Positions 24,111 through 31,797 of a stretch of DNA of 64,000 nt are shown here, in pieces. Below the pieces are notes generated by a model. The model saw only the letters and a program-made list of their open reading frames with translations, was not told where the DNA came from and searched no databases. Position numbers and translations under genes: made by a program. Every line of letters begins with the position of its first letter. The stretch's first letter is position 1. Source of the stretch: Ardenticatenaceae bacterium (GTDB lineage Bacteria > Chloroflexota > Anaerolineae > Promineifilales > Promineifilaceae); the NCBI GenBank assembly GCA_020634215.1, contig JACKCD010000023.1, forward strand, positions 31,303 through 95,302, given 5' to 3'.

Positions 24111-25256
24111 TTAATGCTTTGTAGGGAGCAATGGCTCATGTTGCCTCCTGGGCAGCAAATCGGGGGCGGCGGAGACGAGGCTGTAGATTTCGCCGATGTC
24201 GCTGGTGGTGAGCAGGCCAACAAAACGGCCGTTTTCCATCACTGGCAGTGCCGTAAGCTGGTTGTCACGTAAAAGCTGCTGCGCGTCAATCAGGTCACTG
24301 GTGGGGGAAAGAATGGGCAGGTCGGTGAGCATGGCGACAGAAACGGCCGTTTCTGGCCCACTTTCATGCAACGCTTGCAGCAGTTGCGGGTATGTCAACA
24401 ACCCCACCAGTTGGTCGCCGTCACAAACGGGGTAGTTGGCCTGGTGGCTGCTGAGGGTGAGATTAACGGCCGTTTGCACCACATCATCCGGCCGCAGCGT
24501 TTGTGTTTGCCGCGAAAACGCCTGCCCCACCGTCAGCCCGCGCAGCACCGAGCGGGTTGTAACAGTTTCGCGCTCTTGCCCAGCCCCGATGTAGACAAAA
24601 AAGGCGATGAGGATGAGGGAGAAGCCGCCGCCCAGGAAGCCGTATAGCCCAAACAGCAGGGCAATGGCGCGTCCGATGGTGGCAGAAACGGCCGTTGCCC
24701 GCACATAATCCAGCCGCGTTGCCAAAAACGCCCGCAAAATCCGCCCCCCGTCCATCGGGAACGCCGGAATGAGGTTGAACAGTCCCAAGAACAGGTTGTA
24801 GACAAACAAATAGCTAAAGACAGCGTTAAACGTGACGCTGGTAAAGTTATTGAGCAGGGTGTCGAGGCTGCTGATTTGGAGGTTGAAGAGGCGGGCAAAC
24901 AGATAGAGAACGAGCGCGATGGCAAAGTTGACGGCCGGCCCGGCAATAGCAATCACAAACTCTTGCCACGGTTTTTCCGGGATGTTTTTCAACTGCGCCA
25001 CCCCGCCCAGCGGCAGCAGCACAATTTGCTCCACCGGCACCCCATAGCGCAACGCGGCATAGCTGTGCCCCAGTTCGTGCAGGGTAACAATGACAAACAG
25101 CAGCGTGATGACAATCACGCCAAACACGCCCCCAGCCATCCCGTTCCCTGCCAAATAGCCAAACTGAATGGCCGCCCAGATCAAAATCAGCGGGAAAGTG
25201 ACATGCACCTTGATGTCAATCCCCCACACCGTTAACAATTTAAACGAGCCGCCCAT
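24111..25256 (-). CDS. Site-2-protease family zinc metalloprotease with two CBS domains
   Basis: 381 aa. Several membrane helices surround the zinc motif HELGH (His60, Glu61, His64) and the third ligand Asp169 in FPMDGGR. This is M50B intramembrane protease topology. Residues 230-375 hold a CBS pair (RPDDVVQTAVNLTLSSHQANYPVCDGDQLV..., DAQQLLRDNQLTALPVMENG) that likely binds adenine nucleotides. The substrate is unknown; S2P enzymes cleave membrane-bound anti-sigma or regulatory proteins. Four AACGGCCGTT copies occur in the gene, three in the CBS half. Confidence 0.92.
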   Translation of the reverse strand: MGGSFKLLTVWGIDIKVHVTFPLILIWAAIQFGYLAGNGMAGGVFGVIVITLLFVIVTLHELGHSYAALRYGVPVEQIVLLPLGGVAQLKNIPEKPWQEFVIAIAGPAVNFAIALVLYLFARLFNLQISSLDTLLNNFTSVTFNAVFSYLFVYNLFLGLFNLIPAFPMDGGRILRAFLATRLDYVRATAVSATIGRAIALLFGLYGFLGGGFSLILIAFFVYIGAGQERETVTTRSVLRGLTVGQAFSRQTQTLRPDDVVQTAVNLTLSSHQANYPVCDGDQLVGLLTYPQLLQALHESGPETAVSVAMLTDLPILSPTSDLIDAQQLLRDNQLTALPVMENGRFVGLLTTSDIGEIYSLVSAAPDLLPRRQHEPLLPTKH

Positions 25257-25266
25257 GATTGAATCC

Positions 25267-25298
25267 TTGTAGGGTCGAGGCAGGCCTCAACCCTACAA
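25267..25298. terminator. Hairpin between class III aminotransferase and M50-CBS gene
   Basis: A 9-bp stem TTGTAGGGT/ACCCTACAA and an inner 5-bp stem GAGGC/GCCTC lie 15 bp past the aminotransferase stop and 10 bp before the M50-CBS start, both genes on the minus strand. Probably an intercistronic terminator or mRNA-stability element. Confidence 0.5.
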
Positions 25299-25313
25299 CA
25301 TTAAAAACCAGTG

Positions 25314-26654
25314 CTATTCAACACAATACGGATCCGCCAGCGTCAACGCTTGGTCAATAATGTCCAGCCCTTCCTGAATTTGCTCCCGGTTAATGACCAG
25401 CGGTGGCGCGTTAAAAATCCAGTCAAAGCGGACAAAGGTCGTCAAGCCACCGTTTCGCAGCGACCCCGCCACCTTTTGCATTGGCTCCGAGGCCGGGTTA
25501 TTCCAACCGCTCATCGGTTCCCGCGTCTCCCGGTTCTTCACCAGTTCAATGACCTGATGCAGCCCCGTGCCGCGAATGTCGCCGATGCACGGGTGCTTTT
25601 CCGCCAAATCCAGCAGCCCCGCCCGCAGCACTTTGCCCATCTCGCGGCTGTTGGCAATCAGGTTTTCGTTGCGATAGACCTCAATGTTGGCAATGGCCGC
25701 CGCGCACGCCAGCGTGTGGGCGCTGTAGGTCAGGCCACCCCACAGGGTGTTTTCCTCAAAATAGGCAGCAATCTTATCCCGCACCGCCACTGCCCCCATC
25801 GGCACATAGCCGCTGGTTAACCCTTTTGCCATCACTAGCAGGTCGGGTTTAACAAATGGGTAATGGTTAATGCCAAACCATTCTCCGGTGCGGCCAAAAC
25901 CACTCATCACCTCGTCAATGATGAGCAAAATGCCGTACTTGTCGCACAAATTTTGGATGCCGCGCCAGTAGACGTTGCCGCCCTGCATAATGCCGCTGGT
26001 GCCGCTGTACCCTTCCAGCAAGATGGCGGCGCAATTTTCTGGCCCTTCAAATAAGATGGTCTCTTCAATCTGGTCAATCAGAGCCTGATCCCCTTCGTCG
26101 GCGGTGCGGTTGCGGTAGAGTGGGCTGCGGTAGGGGTAGGGGTCGTGCATCCGCACAATCCACGGTACGCCTGGCTCGTTGGCGAGGCGGCGCGGGTCGC
26201 CCCCAGCGGTCATGGCACCAAAGGTGGCACCGTGGTAGGAGCGGTAGCGGGTGAGGACTTTTTGCCGGCCGGTATACAACCGCGCCATTTTCATCGCATT
26301 TTCAATAGCATCGGAGCCGCCGAGGGTGAAGAAGCTTTTGGTGAGGCCGTCGGGGGTGATTTCGCGCAGCAGCTCGCCCAGCCGGCCGCGTGGTTCGGTG
26401 GCAATGCCGGGATAAGCGTAGGCTACTTGGGCAACCTGGTCTTGAATGGCCTTGATGACGTGGGGGTGCCCATGCCCCACGTTGACGTTGACGAGTTGCG
26501 AAGCCCAGTCAATATAGCGCCGGCCGTCCCCATCCCAATAATAAATCCCCTCAGCCTTTGCCATAGAAACAGGGTTCCACGCCTTCTGCGCCGTCCAGCT
26601 TGCCAACGTATACTCGCGGTTGTCCGCGACAATTTCTGCATGACTTAAACTCAT
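25314..26654 (-). CDS. Class III (omega) aminotransferase
   Basis: 446 aa from the ATG at 26654, preceded by GGAGGAAAAG. The frame is open much further upstream, but that part runs antisense-like through the WYL gene and is not real. Motifs: YYWDGDGRRYIDWASQLVNVNVGHGHP, FFTLGGSDAIENAMKMAR, YRSYHGATFGAM, IIDEVMSGFGRTGEWF, and PLP Lys in VMAKGLTSGYVPMGAV. It is an aspartate-aminotransferase-fold omega-transaminase; likely substrates are beta-alanine, GABA, taurine or amines with pyruvate or 2-oxoglutarate. The upstream WYL regulator may control it. A hairpin repeat lies in its leader. Confidence 0.9.
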   Translation of the reverse strand: MSLSHAEIVADNREYTLASWTAQKAWNPVSMAKAEGIYYWDGDGRRYIDWASQLVNVNVGHGHPHVIKAIQDQVAQVAYAYPGIATEPRGRLGELLREITPDGLTKSFFTLGGSDAIENAMKMARLYTGRQKVLTRYRSYHGATFGAMTAGGDPRRLANEPGVPWIVRMHDPYPYRSPLYRNRTADEGDQALIDQIEETILFEGPENCAAILLEGYSGTSGIMQGGNVYWRGIQNLCDKYGILLIIDEVMSGFGRTGEWFGINHYPFVKPDLLVMAKGLTSGYVPMGAVAVRDKIAAYFEENTLWGGLTYSAHTLACAAAIANIEVYRNENLIANSREMGKVLRAGLLDLAEKHPCIGDIRGTGLHQVIELVKNRETREPMSGWNNPASEPMQKVAGSLRNGGLTTFVRFDWIFNAPPLVINREQIQEGLDIIDQALTLADPYCVE

Positions 26655-26670
26655 CTTTTCCTCCGTATAT

Positions 26671-26755
26671 CGGTAATCGGTGAACAGTAATCGGTAATCA
26701 GTATCAGTAATCAATGGGGTGAACTGATTACCGATTACTGATGACTGATTACCGA
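26671..26755. repeat. Tandem-word hairpin, TAATCGGTAATCAG family (copy 1)
   Basis: About 85 bp in which GTAATCGG/GTAATCAG words on one side face CTGATTACCGATTACTG on the other. Related copies are at 31396, 31552, 32756 and 34866. This one occupies the leader of the class III aminotransferase, just 17 bp upstream of its start. Confidence 0.7.
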
Positions 26756-26778
26756 AATTGTAGAGGGAAACGGCCGTT

Positions 26779-27741
26779 TTAGCTACGAAACCGATACTGA
26801 GCCACCGCTTGCCGCAGTTCCGCCACAATCTGCTCCCGCAGCCACGGCGGCTCCAGCACCTCCACCTGCGACCCCCAACTGCGGATCCACGGCTGCATCT
26901 CCTTTGGTTCGGCCACATAGACGCGCAAAAGGCAGCCACCCTCTGGCGTTGGCTCCAATTTTTGCGAGGCGTGCCACTGCCGTTCGCGCACGCGGGAGGT
27001 AATGGCCGGGGTAAAGCGCAGCACCACCTCTTCCAACTTGTCACCCGCCATAATGCTCCAGCAAGAGGCGAGATGTTTTTCCAAATCAAAGGCATCGGGA
27101 ACCGTAAAAGGGCTGTCCAGTACCTCCGCTTTTTCCAGCCGATCCAGCTTGAAGGTGCGTAAATCCCCCACGGTTTCGTCAAAGCCAATAAGGTAAATGC
27201 CCGATTGGGTTGGTTCGAGGGCATAGGGGGCAATAAGTCGCTGGTGCAAATTGCCGCTGCGCGGGGAGCGGTAATAGATTTGCACCTTTTTGCCTGCCCC
27301 CCACCCTTCCGCCACCTGTTCCAGCACGGCAAGCTGGGCCTGTCCGTCGCCGTGGGTTTGCACCCGCTGGGCGGCGCGGCGCAAATGGGTGACAAGCGGG
27401 TGGGGCAGGCTGACGGCCAGCTTTCGCAGGGCGGAAATGACGTGGGGGTTGCGCTCGTCAATGGTGCGGGAGAGCAGCAGCCCGGCCAGCACCAGGGCGA
27501 TGGCTTCGTGGTAGGAGAAGTGGAAGGTGGTTTGGTAGCGGGTGCGGTTGATGCCATAACGGCCGTTTTCCTGCCACAGCGGCACCTCTTGCTCCTCCAA
27601 AAACTCCATATCCCGGTAAATCGTCCGCCGATCCACCTCCAGTCGCTCCGCCATTTCCTGTGCCGAAAGCCCCTCCGGGGTCAGCAGCAGCAGTTCCTCA
27701 ATTTCGCGCAAGCGAGCAGTACGGTTTGCAAGTCGAGACAT
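26779..27741 (-). CDS. WYL-domain transcriptional regulator with DeoR-like HTH
   Basis: 320 aa. N-terminal winged helix (LREIEELLLLTPEGLSAQEMA, VDRRTIYRDMEFLEEQ), then a WYL ligand-binding domain (about 140-230; KKVQIYYRSPRSGNLHQRLIAPYALEP and GIYLIGFDETVGDLRTFKLDRL), and a C-terminal WCX extension. WYL proteins sense nucleic acid or small ligands and control stress, DNA-damage and defence genes. No defence genes adjoin; the nearest co-directional gene is the class III aminotransferase. An AACGGCCGTT copy abuts the stop codon. Confidence 0.9.
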   Translation of the reverse strand: MSRLANRTARLREIEELLLLTPEGLSAQEMAERLEVDRRTIYRDMEFLEEQEVPLWQENGRYGINRTRYQTTFHFSYHEAIALVLAGLLLSRTIDERNPHVISALRKLAVSLPHPLVTHLRRAAQRVQTHGDGQAQLAVLEQVAEGWGAGKKVQIYYRSPRSGNLHQRLIAPYALEPTQSGIYLIGFDETVGDLRTFKLDRLEKAEVLDSPFTVPDAFDLEKHLASCWSIMAGDKLEEVVLRFTPAITSRVRERQWHASQKLEPTPEGGCLLRVYVAEPKEMQPWIRSWGSQVEVLEPPWLREQIVAELRQAVAQYRFRS

Positions 27742-28113
27742 AAACGAGTAATTGGGAATTGGCGTTCATTTAGAGCGATTGGAGATTGGAGATTGGAGAT
27801 TGCGCTTTCATTAATCTCCAATCTCCAATCTTCCAGCCTCCATTTCATGCCAATCCTTAAATTGAATTAGCTCAAATGTTCGTTTTATGATACCATATTT
27901 TGGCATTGAGCCAACCTTACGGTCAAATATATCGTTGGCTGGGGCGACACACTAAAACCACGCCCAAACGCAAAGGTGGCATGACAGGGCGTTTCTTTGC
28001 GTCTTAGCGGCTTTGCGTGAAATGCTTGCCTTATAGTGGGTTACACGAATTGCTTGTTACCTGGCAGCGATGGCGTTACAATTGGCACAGCGTTTGAGAA
28101 ATGGCGCAGCCGT
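27742..28113. other. Gene-free interval with repeats
   Basis: 372 bp between the WYL start and tRNA-Leu. It holds a GGAGATT tandem-word hairpin (about 27776-27830), an AT-rich stretch near 27890 and a pair of repeated words (TTTGCGTCTTAGCGGCTTTGCGTG, 27998-28019). I see no coding signal; promoters for the WYL gene (minus) and tRNA-Leu (plus) must lie here. Confidence 0.5.
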
Positions 28114-28199
<86 letters not shown>

Positions 28200-28257
28200 A
28201 ATTTTGGCAGATGGATTTGATAATGGCCCATTATGGGTCATTTTTTTTGACTGTAAC

Positions 28258-29682
28258 ATGAGAAACGCGCTCGTTCAGATTGTCAGGCGCTTTTTACAGC
28301 GGGAAAAAGCGGCCAACGGCCGTTTTCTGCTTGGTGTCTCAGGGGGTGCCGACTCGCTCGCCCTGCTCCACATCATGCACACCCTTTACCCCCGCCAACT
28401 CCTCATCGCCCACCTTGACCACAGCCTGCGCCCCGATTCGGCTGCTGATGCGGAATTTGTGCGCGAAACGGCCGTTTCCCACCACCTCCCCTTTTTCACC
28501 CAGCGCGTAGACGTGGCTGCTCTGGCTCAGAAACACGGCTGGAGCATTGAAGAAGCTGGCCGCAATGCTCGCTATACTTTCTTTGCCCAGCTTGCCGCCC
28601 AAGAAGGAATAACGGCCGTTTTAGTGGCACACAACGCCGATGACCAGGCCGAAACGATGCTGCTGCATCTGCTGCGCGGCAGCAGGCTGCGCAGGCTGCG
28701 CGGCATTGCGCCGGTTGCTCCTTTGTTTACCGCCCCCCATTTGCCCTTGCTGCGCCCCCTGCTCACCGTCCCCCGCGCTGAGATTGAGGCTTATTGCCGT
28801 GAAAACGGCCTCGTGCCGCGCCACGACCCTTCTAACCAGGACACAAGCTACGAGCGCAACCGAGTGCGGCACCATCTGCTGCCGCTGTTGCAGCAGGCCA
28901 GCCCTCAGTTGCCGACGCATTTGGCACAAACGGCCGTTCTCCTCGCCGCCGATGAAGATTATTTGCAAACACAAACGGCCGTTGTCTGGGAGGCAATGGC
29001 GGCAGAAACGGGCGAGGGTTGGGTAACGTTCAATTTGGCCGCGTGGCGCAAACGGCCGTTAGCGTTACGCCGCCGTCTGCTGCGCCACGCCTTTGCCCAA
29101 GTTGCCCCGCCGGGCAGCGAACTGGGTTTTCGCGTCCTGGAAGCTGCGCGGCAGGTGGCCGAGCAGGGGAAAACGGGCAGCCAGGCGGAGCTTCCGGCCG
29201 GGGTACTGCTGTCGTTGGGATACGGGGTGGTGCAATTAACGGTCGTTGCGCTCCCCCGGCAAGGTCCCCAACTGCCCCACACCGCCGCCCCCACACCGCT
29301 ACCCGTTCCTGGGGAAGTTACGCTTGCCAACGGCTGGCAGCTCACCGCTACCACGGTTGCTGAACCGGATGCTACCGCTATTTTTCACAATGCTGACCCC
29401 TGGCAAGCATTTATTACCCTGCCTGCGACCGAATCGCTTTATCTGCGTCCTCGACAAGCGGGGGAACGGATGCAGCCGCTGGGGTTAAACGGCCGTTCCA
29501 CCCCCCTCAAAAAAATCATGAACAACGCCAAAATTCCCGGCCACGCCCGCCCGCTCTGGCCGCTGGTCGCCACCAGCACGCACCCCGTCTGGCTAATCGG
29601 CCATATGGTGGATGAACGGGCGCGGGTGGCGGCGGGGGAAAAAACGGCCGTTGTTCATCTGCGCTGCTGGCAACCCGAATGA
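28258..29682 (+). CDS. tilS: tRNA(Ile)-lysidine synthetase
   Basis: 474 aa from the ATG at 28258. The PP-loop SGGADS begins about residue 25, followed by AHLDHSLRPDSAADAEF, EEAGRNARYTFF, AHNADDQAETMLLHLLRGS and the C-terminal TilS domain (YLRPRQAGERMQPLGLNGRS, KKIMNNAKIP). It converts C34 of tRNA-Ile(CAT) to lysidine with ATP, giving AUA decoding. It holds eight AACGGCCGTT copies in 1.4 kb, the densest gene in the window. The stop overlaps the tupA start by 4 bp (ATGA). Confidence 0.95.
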   Translation: MRNALVQIVRRFLQREKAANGRFLLGVSGGADSLALLHIMHTLYPRQLLIAHLDHSLRPDSAADAEFVRETAVSHHLPFFTQRVDVAALAQKHGWSIEEAGRNARYTFFAQLAAQEGITAVLVAHNADDQAETMLLHLLRGSRLRRLRGIAPVAPLFTAPHLPLLRPLLTVPRAEIEAYCRENGLVPRHDPSNQDTSYERNRVRHHLLPLLQQASPQLPTHLAQTAVLLAADEDYLQTQTAVVWEAMAAETGEGWVTFNLAAWRKRPLALRRRLLRHAFAQVAPPGSELGFRVLEAARQVAEQGKTGSQAELPAGVLLSLGYGVVQLTVVALPRQGPQLPHTAAPTPLPVPGEVTLANGWQLTATTVAEPDATAIFHNADPWQAFITLPATESLYLRPRQAGERMQPLGLNGRSTPLKKIMNNAKIPGHARPLWPLVATSTHPVWLIGHMVDERARVAAGEKTAVVHLRCWQPE

Positions 29683-30581
29683 CCATGCTAAAAACCGTCT
29701 TTTCCAACCTTTGGCAACACAAGCCCATTCACGCCAACGCATTCTTCGTCCGCGTTCATCCGCGTTCATCCGCGTCCCATTTCCTCTTCCTCCCCCTGCT
29801 GTTGCTTTTCACCGCCTGCCGCACCCAACCCAACACACTGCGGCTGGCAACCACCACCACTACCCTCGACTCTGGTCTGATGCAGGCGATTCTGCCCCTT
29901 TTTGAAGCCCAGGCCAACGCCACTGTGGAAGTAATTGGCGTTGGCACGGGCGAAGCACTGGCGTTGGGACAGGCTGGAGATGTGGATGTGGTGCTGGTGC
30001 ACAGCCGCGCCCAGGAAGAGGCGTTTGTGCAGGCTGGTTATGGGCTGGAACGTCACGATGTGATGTACAACGATTTTGTCCTACTTGGCCCGGCCGATGA
30101 TCCGGCCGATGCGGCAACCGCCCCTGACATCATCGCCGCCTTTAGCCGCATTGCCCAGGCACAAGCCCCCTTTATTTCACGGGGCGACAACTCTGGCACC
30201 CACAACCGGGAAATGGCTCTATGGCAGGAAGCTGGCATTGCGCCTGCGGGTGATTGGTATCAAGAGGTGGGGCAGGGCATGGGAGCGGCGTTGACGATTG
30301 CCGAGCAGCAGCAAGGGTATGTGTTGAGCGACCGGGGGACGTTTATTCAGCGGCAGGCGCAAGGGCTGGAATTGACGCTGCTGTTTGCCGGAGACGGCCG
30401 TTTACTCAACCCCTACAGCGTCATTGCTGTTAACCCCACCCTCCACGCCGACATCAACGTGGAATTGGCCGAAACGTTTATCGAATGGCTTACTGGGTCT
30501 GAAGGGCAAGCCGCCATCAACAATTACCGCATCGCTGGGCAGCAGCTCTTTTTTGCTGGCACGCAGGAGGTGCAACCCTGA
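29679..30581 (+). CDS. tupA: Tungstate ABC transporter, substrate-binding lipoprotein (TupA-like)
   Basis: 300 aa. Lipobox FTACR (Cys47) after a hydrophobic LFLPLLLL. The mature part begins LRLATTTTTLDSGLMQAILPLFEAQ, with GTGEALALGQAGDVDVVLVHS, YNDFVLLGP and SRGDNSGTHNREMALW, all typical of TupA/WtpA-like binding proteins. The start at 29679 overlaps tilS by 4 bp. The residues before the hydrophobic core (FFVRVHPRSSASHF) are encoded by an intergenic-type tandem repeat, an unusual n-region. Tungstate is the family assignment; molybdate cannot be excluded. Confidence 0.88.
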   Translation: MTMLKTVFSNLWQHKPIHANAFFVRVHPRSSASHFLFLPLLLLFTACRTQPNTLRLATTTTTLDSGLMQAILPLFEAQANATVEVIGVGTGEALALGQAGDVDVVLVHSRAQEEAFVQAGYGLERHDVMYNDFVLLGPADDPADAATAPDIIAAFSRIAQAQAPFISRGDNSGTHNREMALWQEAGIAPAGDWYQEVGQGMGAALTIAEQQQGYVLSDRGTFIQRQAQGLELTLLFAGDGRLLNPYSVIAVNPTLHADINVELAETFIEWLTGSEGQAAINNYRIAGQQLFFAGTQEVQP

Positions 30582-31261
30582 TGTTTCGTTCGGCTTTGCA
30601 GCAAGCATTCCAACTGCTGCTCAGTGGCAACGCCGATCTGGGCGAAATTATTTTGCTGTCGCTGTTTGTCAGCTCATCGGCGCTGCTGCTGGCAGCGGTG
30701 ATGGGGATTCCGGTGGGGGCGTGGCTGGGTTTGCGCCGCTTTTGGGGACAGCGCTGGATTACCGCCTTCATCTATACCGGGATGGGGTTCCCGCCGGTCG
30801 TGGTGGGTCTGGTGGTTTACCTGCTGTTGTCACGCCAGGGCATTTTGGGCGATCTATCGTGGCTGTTTACCCCCCAGGCGATGATTTTGGCACAGACGAT
30901 TTTGGCACTGCCGCTGGTGGCGGGGGTCACAATGACGGCCGTTCAGGGGGTAGATGCCGACCTGCGGCCACAGTTGCGTTCGCTGGGGGCAACTGAATGG
31001 CAAATTGTGGCAACAACCCTACGCGAGGCGCGGTCGGGGGTGATTGTGGGGCTGGTGGCGGGCTTTGGAGCGGCCATCAGCGAAGTGGGGGCGGTGATGC
31101 TGGTGGGGGGCAATATTGAGGGGCGCACGCGGGTGTTAACCACTGCCATCGTTTTGGAAACGCGGCAGGGAAATTTTGATTTTGCTCTGGCGTTGGGCAT
31201 TGTGCTGCTGCTGCTGTCATTCTTGACCAATGCTTTGGCGGTGACGTTGCAAAACAAATAG
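30581..31261 (+). CDS. tupB: Tungstate ABC transporter, permease (TupB-like)
   Basis: 226 aa, about five to six membrane helices, with the binding-protein-dependent permease core LVSSSALLLAAVMGIPVGAWLGLRRF, GMGFPPVVVGLVVYLLLSRQG and the EAA-type loop LRSLGATEWQIVATTLREARSGVIVGLVAGFGAAISEVGAVMLVGGN split by the usual spacing. The start overlaps the tupA stop by one base (TGATG). No ATPase (tupC) follows; tRNA genes begin 56 bp later. The transporter must borrow an ATPase from elsewhere or has lost it. Confidence 0.9.
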   Translation: MFRSALQQAFQLLLSGNADLGEIILLSLFVSSSALLLAAVMGIPVGAWLGLRRFWGQRWITAFIYTGMGFPPVVVGLVVYLLLSRQGILGDLSWLFTPQAMILAQTILALPLVAGVTMTAVQGVDADLRPQLRSLGATEWQIVATTLREARSGVIVGLVAGFGAAISEVGAVMLVGGNIEGRTRVLTTAIVLETRQGNFDFALALGIVLLLLSFLTNALAVTLQNK

Positions 31262-31264
31262 ATG

Positions 31265-31293
31265 TTGACGGCAACCAACAGCCTCAGTATACT
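31265..31293 (+). promoter_or_regulatory. Sigma70-type promoter of the tRNA-Pro gene
   Basis: TTGACG (31265-31270), 17-bp spacer, TATACT (31288-31293). Transcription would begin near 31300, about 17 nt before the mature 5' end of tRNA-Pro. The promoter lies immediately after the tupB stop. Confidence 0.7.
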
Positions 31294-31316
31294 TACACCT
31301 TACCTTGACAGTTGAT

Positions 31317-31390
31317 CGGGGCGTAGCTCAGCTTGGTAGAGCGCTCGGTTTGGGTCCGAGAGGTCGTCGGTTCGAATCCGGCCGCCCCGA
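31317..31390 (+). tRNA. tRNA-Pro (anticodon TGG)
   Basis: 74 nt without CCA. Acceptor CGGGGCG/CGCCCCG with discriminator A; D arm GTAGCTCAGCTTGGTAGAGC; anticodon arm CTCGG-TTTGGGT-CCGAG; T arm TCGGTTCGAATCCGG. The bases after the discriminator are CTT, so CCA must be added enzymatically. Confidence 0.95.
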
Positions 31391-31395
31391 CTTGA

Positions 31396-31468
31396 CGGTA
31401 ATCAATGACCAGTAATCAGTAATCAGTTATACCTACAGATTACCGATTACTGATAACCGATTACTGGC
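31396..31468. repeat. Tandem-word hairpin, TAATCGGTAATCAG family (copy 2)
   Basis: GGTAATCAATGACCAGTAATCAGTAATCAG faces GATTACCGATTACTGATAACC between tRNA-Pro and tRNA-Gly. In this place it could separate or stabilise the tRNA precursor pieces. Confidence 0.65.
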
Positions 31469-31472
31469 TTAG

Positions 31473-31543
31473 GCGGCAGTGGTGTAGGGGTAACACAATA
31501 GCCTTCCAAGCTCTTGTCACGGGTTCGAATCCCGTCTGCCGCT
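31473..31543 (+). tRNA. tRNA-Gly (anticodon TCC)
   Basis: 71 nt without CCA. Acceptor GCGGCAG/CTGCCGC with discriminator T; D arm GTGTAGGGGTAACAC; anticodon loop CTTCCAA; T arm ACGGGTTCGAATCCCGT. Probably co-transcribed with tRNA-Pro, since no separate promoter is obvious. Confidence 0.95.
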
Positions 31544-31551
31544 CTCTTCAA

Positions 31552-31631
31552 AAACAGTAACCAATTATTGACCCAATCTCAAAATAGCAAAACCAAACGC
31601 TGATAACTGGTTACTGTTTACTGATAACTGA
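31552..31631. repeat. Tandem-word hairpin, TAATCGGTAATCAG family (diverged copy 3)
   Basis: CAGTAACCAATTATTG at the left and GATAACTGGTTACTGTTTACTGATAACTG at the right, between tRNA-Gly and the CAT tRNA. It is more diverged than copies 1, 2, 4 and 5. Confidence 0.5.
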
Positions 31632-31634
31632 ACT

Positions 31635-31706
31635 GGGCCTATAGCTCAAAGGCAGAGCAGGCGGCTCATAACCGCCGGGTTCTAGGTTCGAATCCTAGTG
31701 GGCCCA
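31635..31706 (+). tRNA. tRNA with CAT anticodon (Met elongator or Ile2)
   Basis: 72 nt without CCA. Acceptor GGGCCTA/TGGGCCC with discriminator A; anticodon arm GGCGG-CTCATAA-CCGCC; T arm CTAGGTTCGAATCCTAG. The acceptor and anticodon-arm sequence (GGGCC..., AGAGCAGGCGGCTCATAA) resembles tRNA-Ile2, the lysidine substrate, but bacterial elongator tRNA-Met can also have CTCATAA. It is not an initiator: the three G-C pairs GGG/CCC at the base of the anticodon stem are absent. tilS lies 2 kb upstream. Confidence 0.9.
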
Positions 31707-31797
31707 TATGGAAAACCCTTACTTTGTGGTAAGGGTCTGTGCTAGAGTAGCACCGTTTTGATTGATGTCAGGCGGTGCTGTTGCTTTTATAGGGGAG

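Noticed and set aside
26655..27557. Long in-frame extension of the class III aminotransferase to 27557
   Set aside because: It runs out of frame through the WYL regulator and an intergenic repeat. The enzyme has a clear start at 26654 with GGAGG.
28958..29354. Overlapping minus-strand frames through tilS as antisense genes
   Set aside because: Typical shadow frames of a GC-rich gene; no ribosome-binding site or recognisable domain.
31317..31706. tRNA cluster as an integration site of a genomic island
   Set aside because: No integrase, direct repeat of a tRNA 3' end or shift in gene content is visible on either side.
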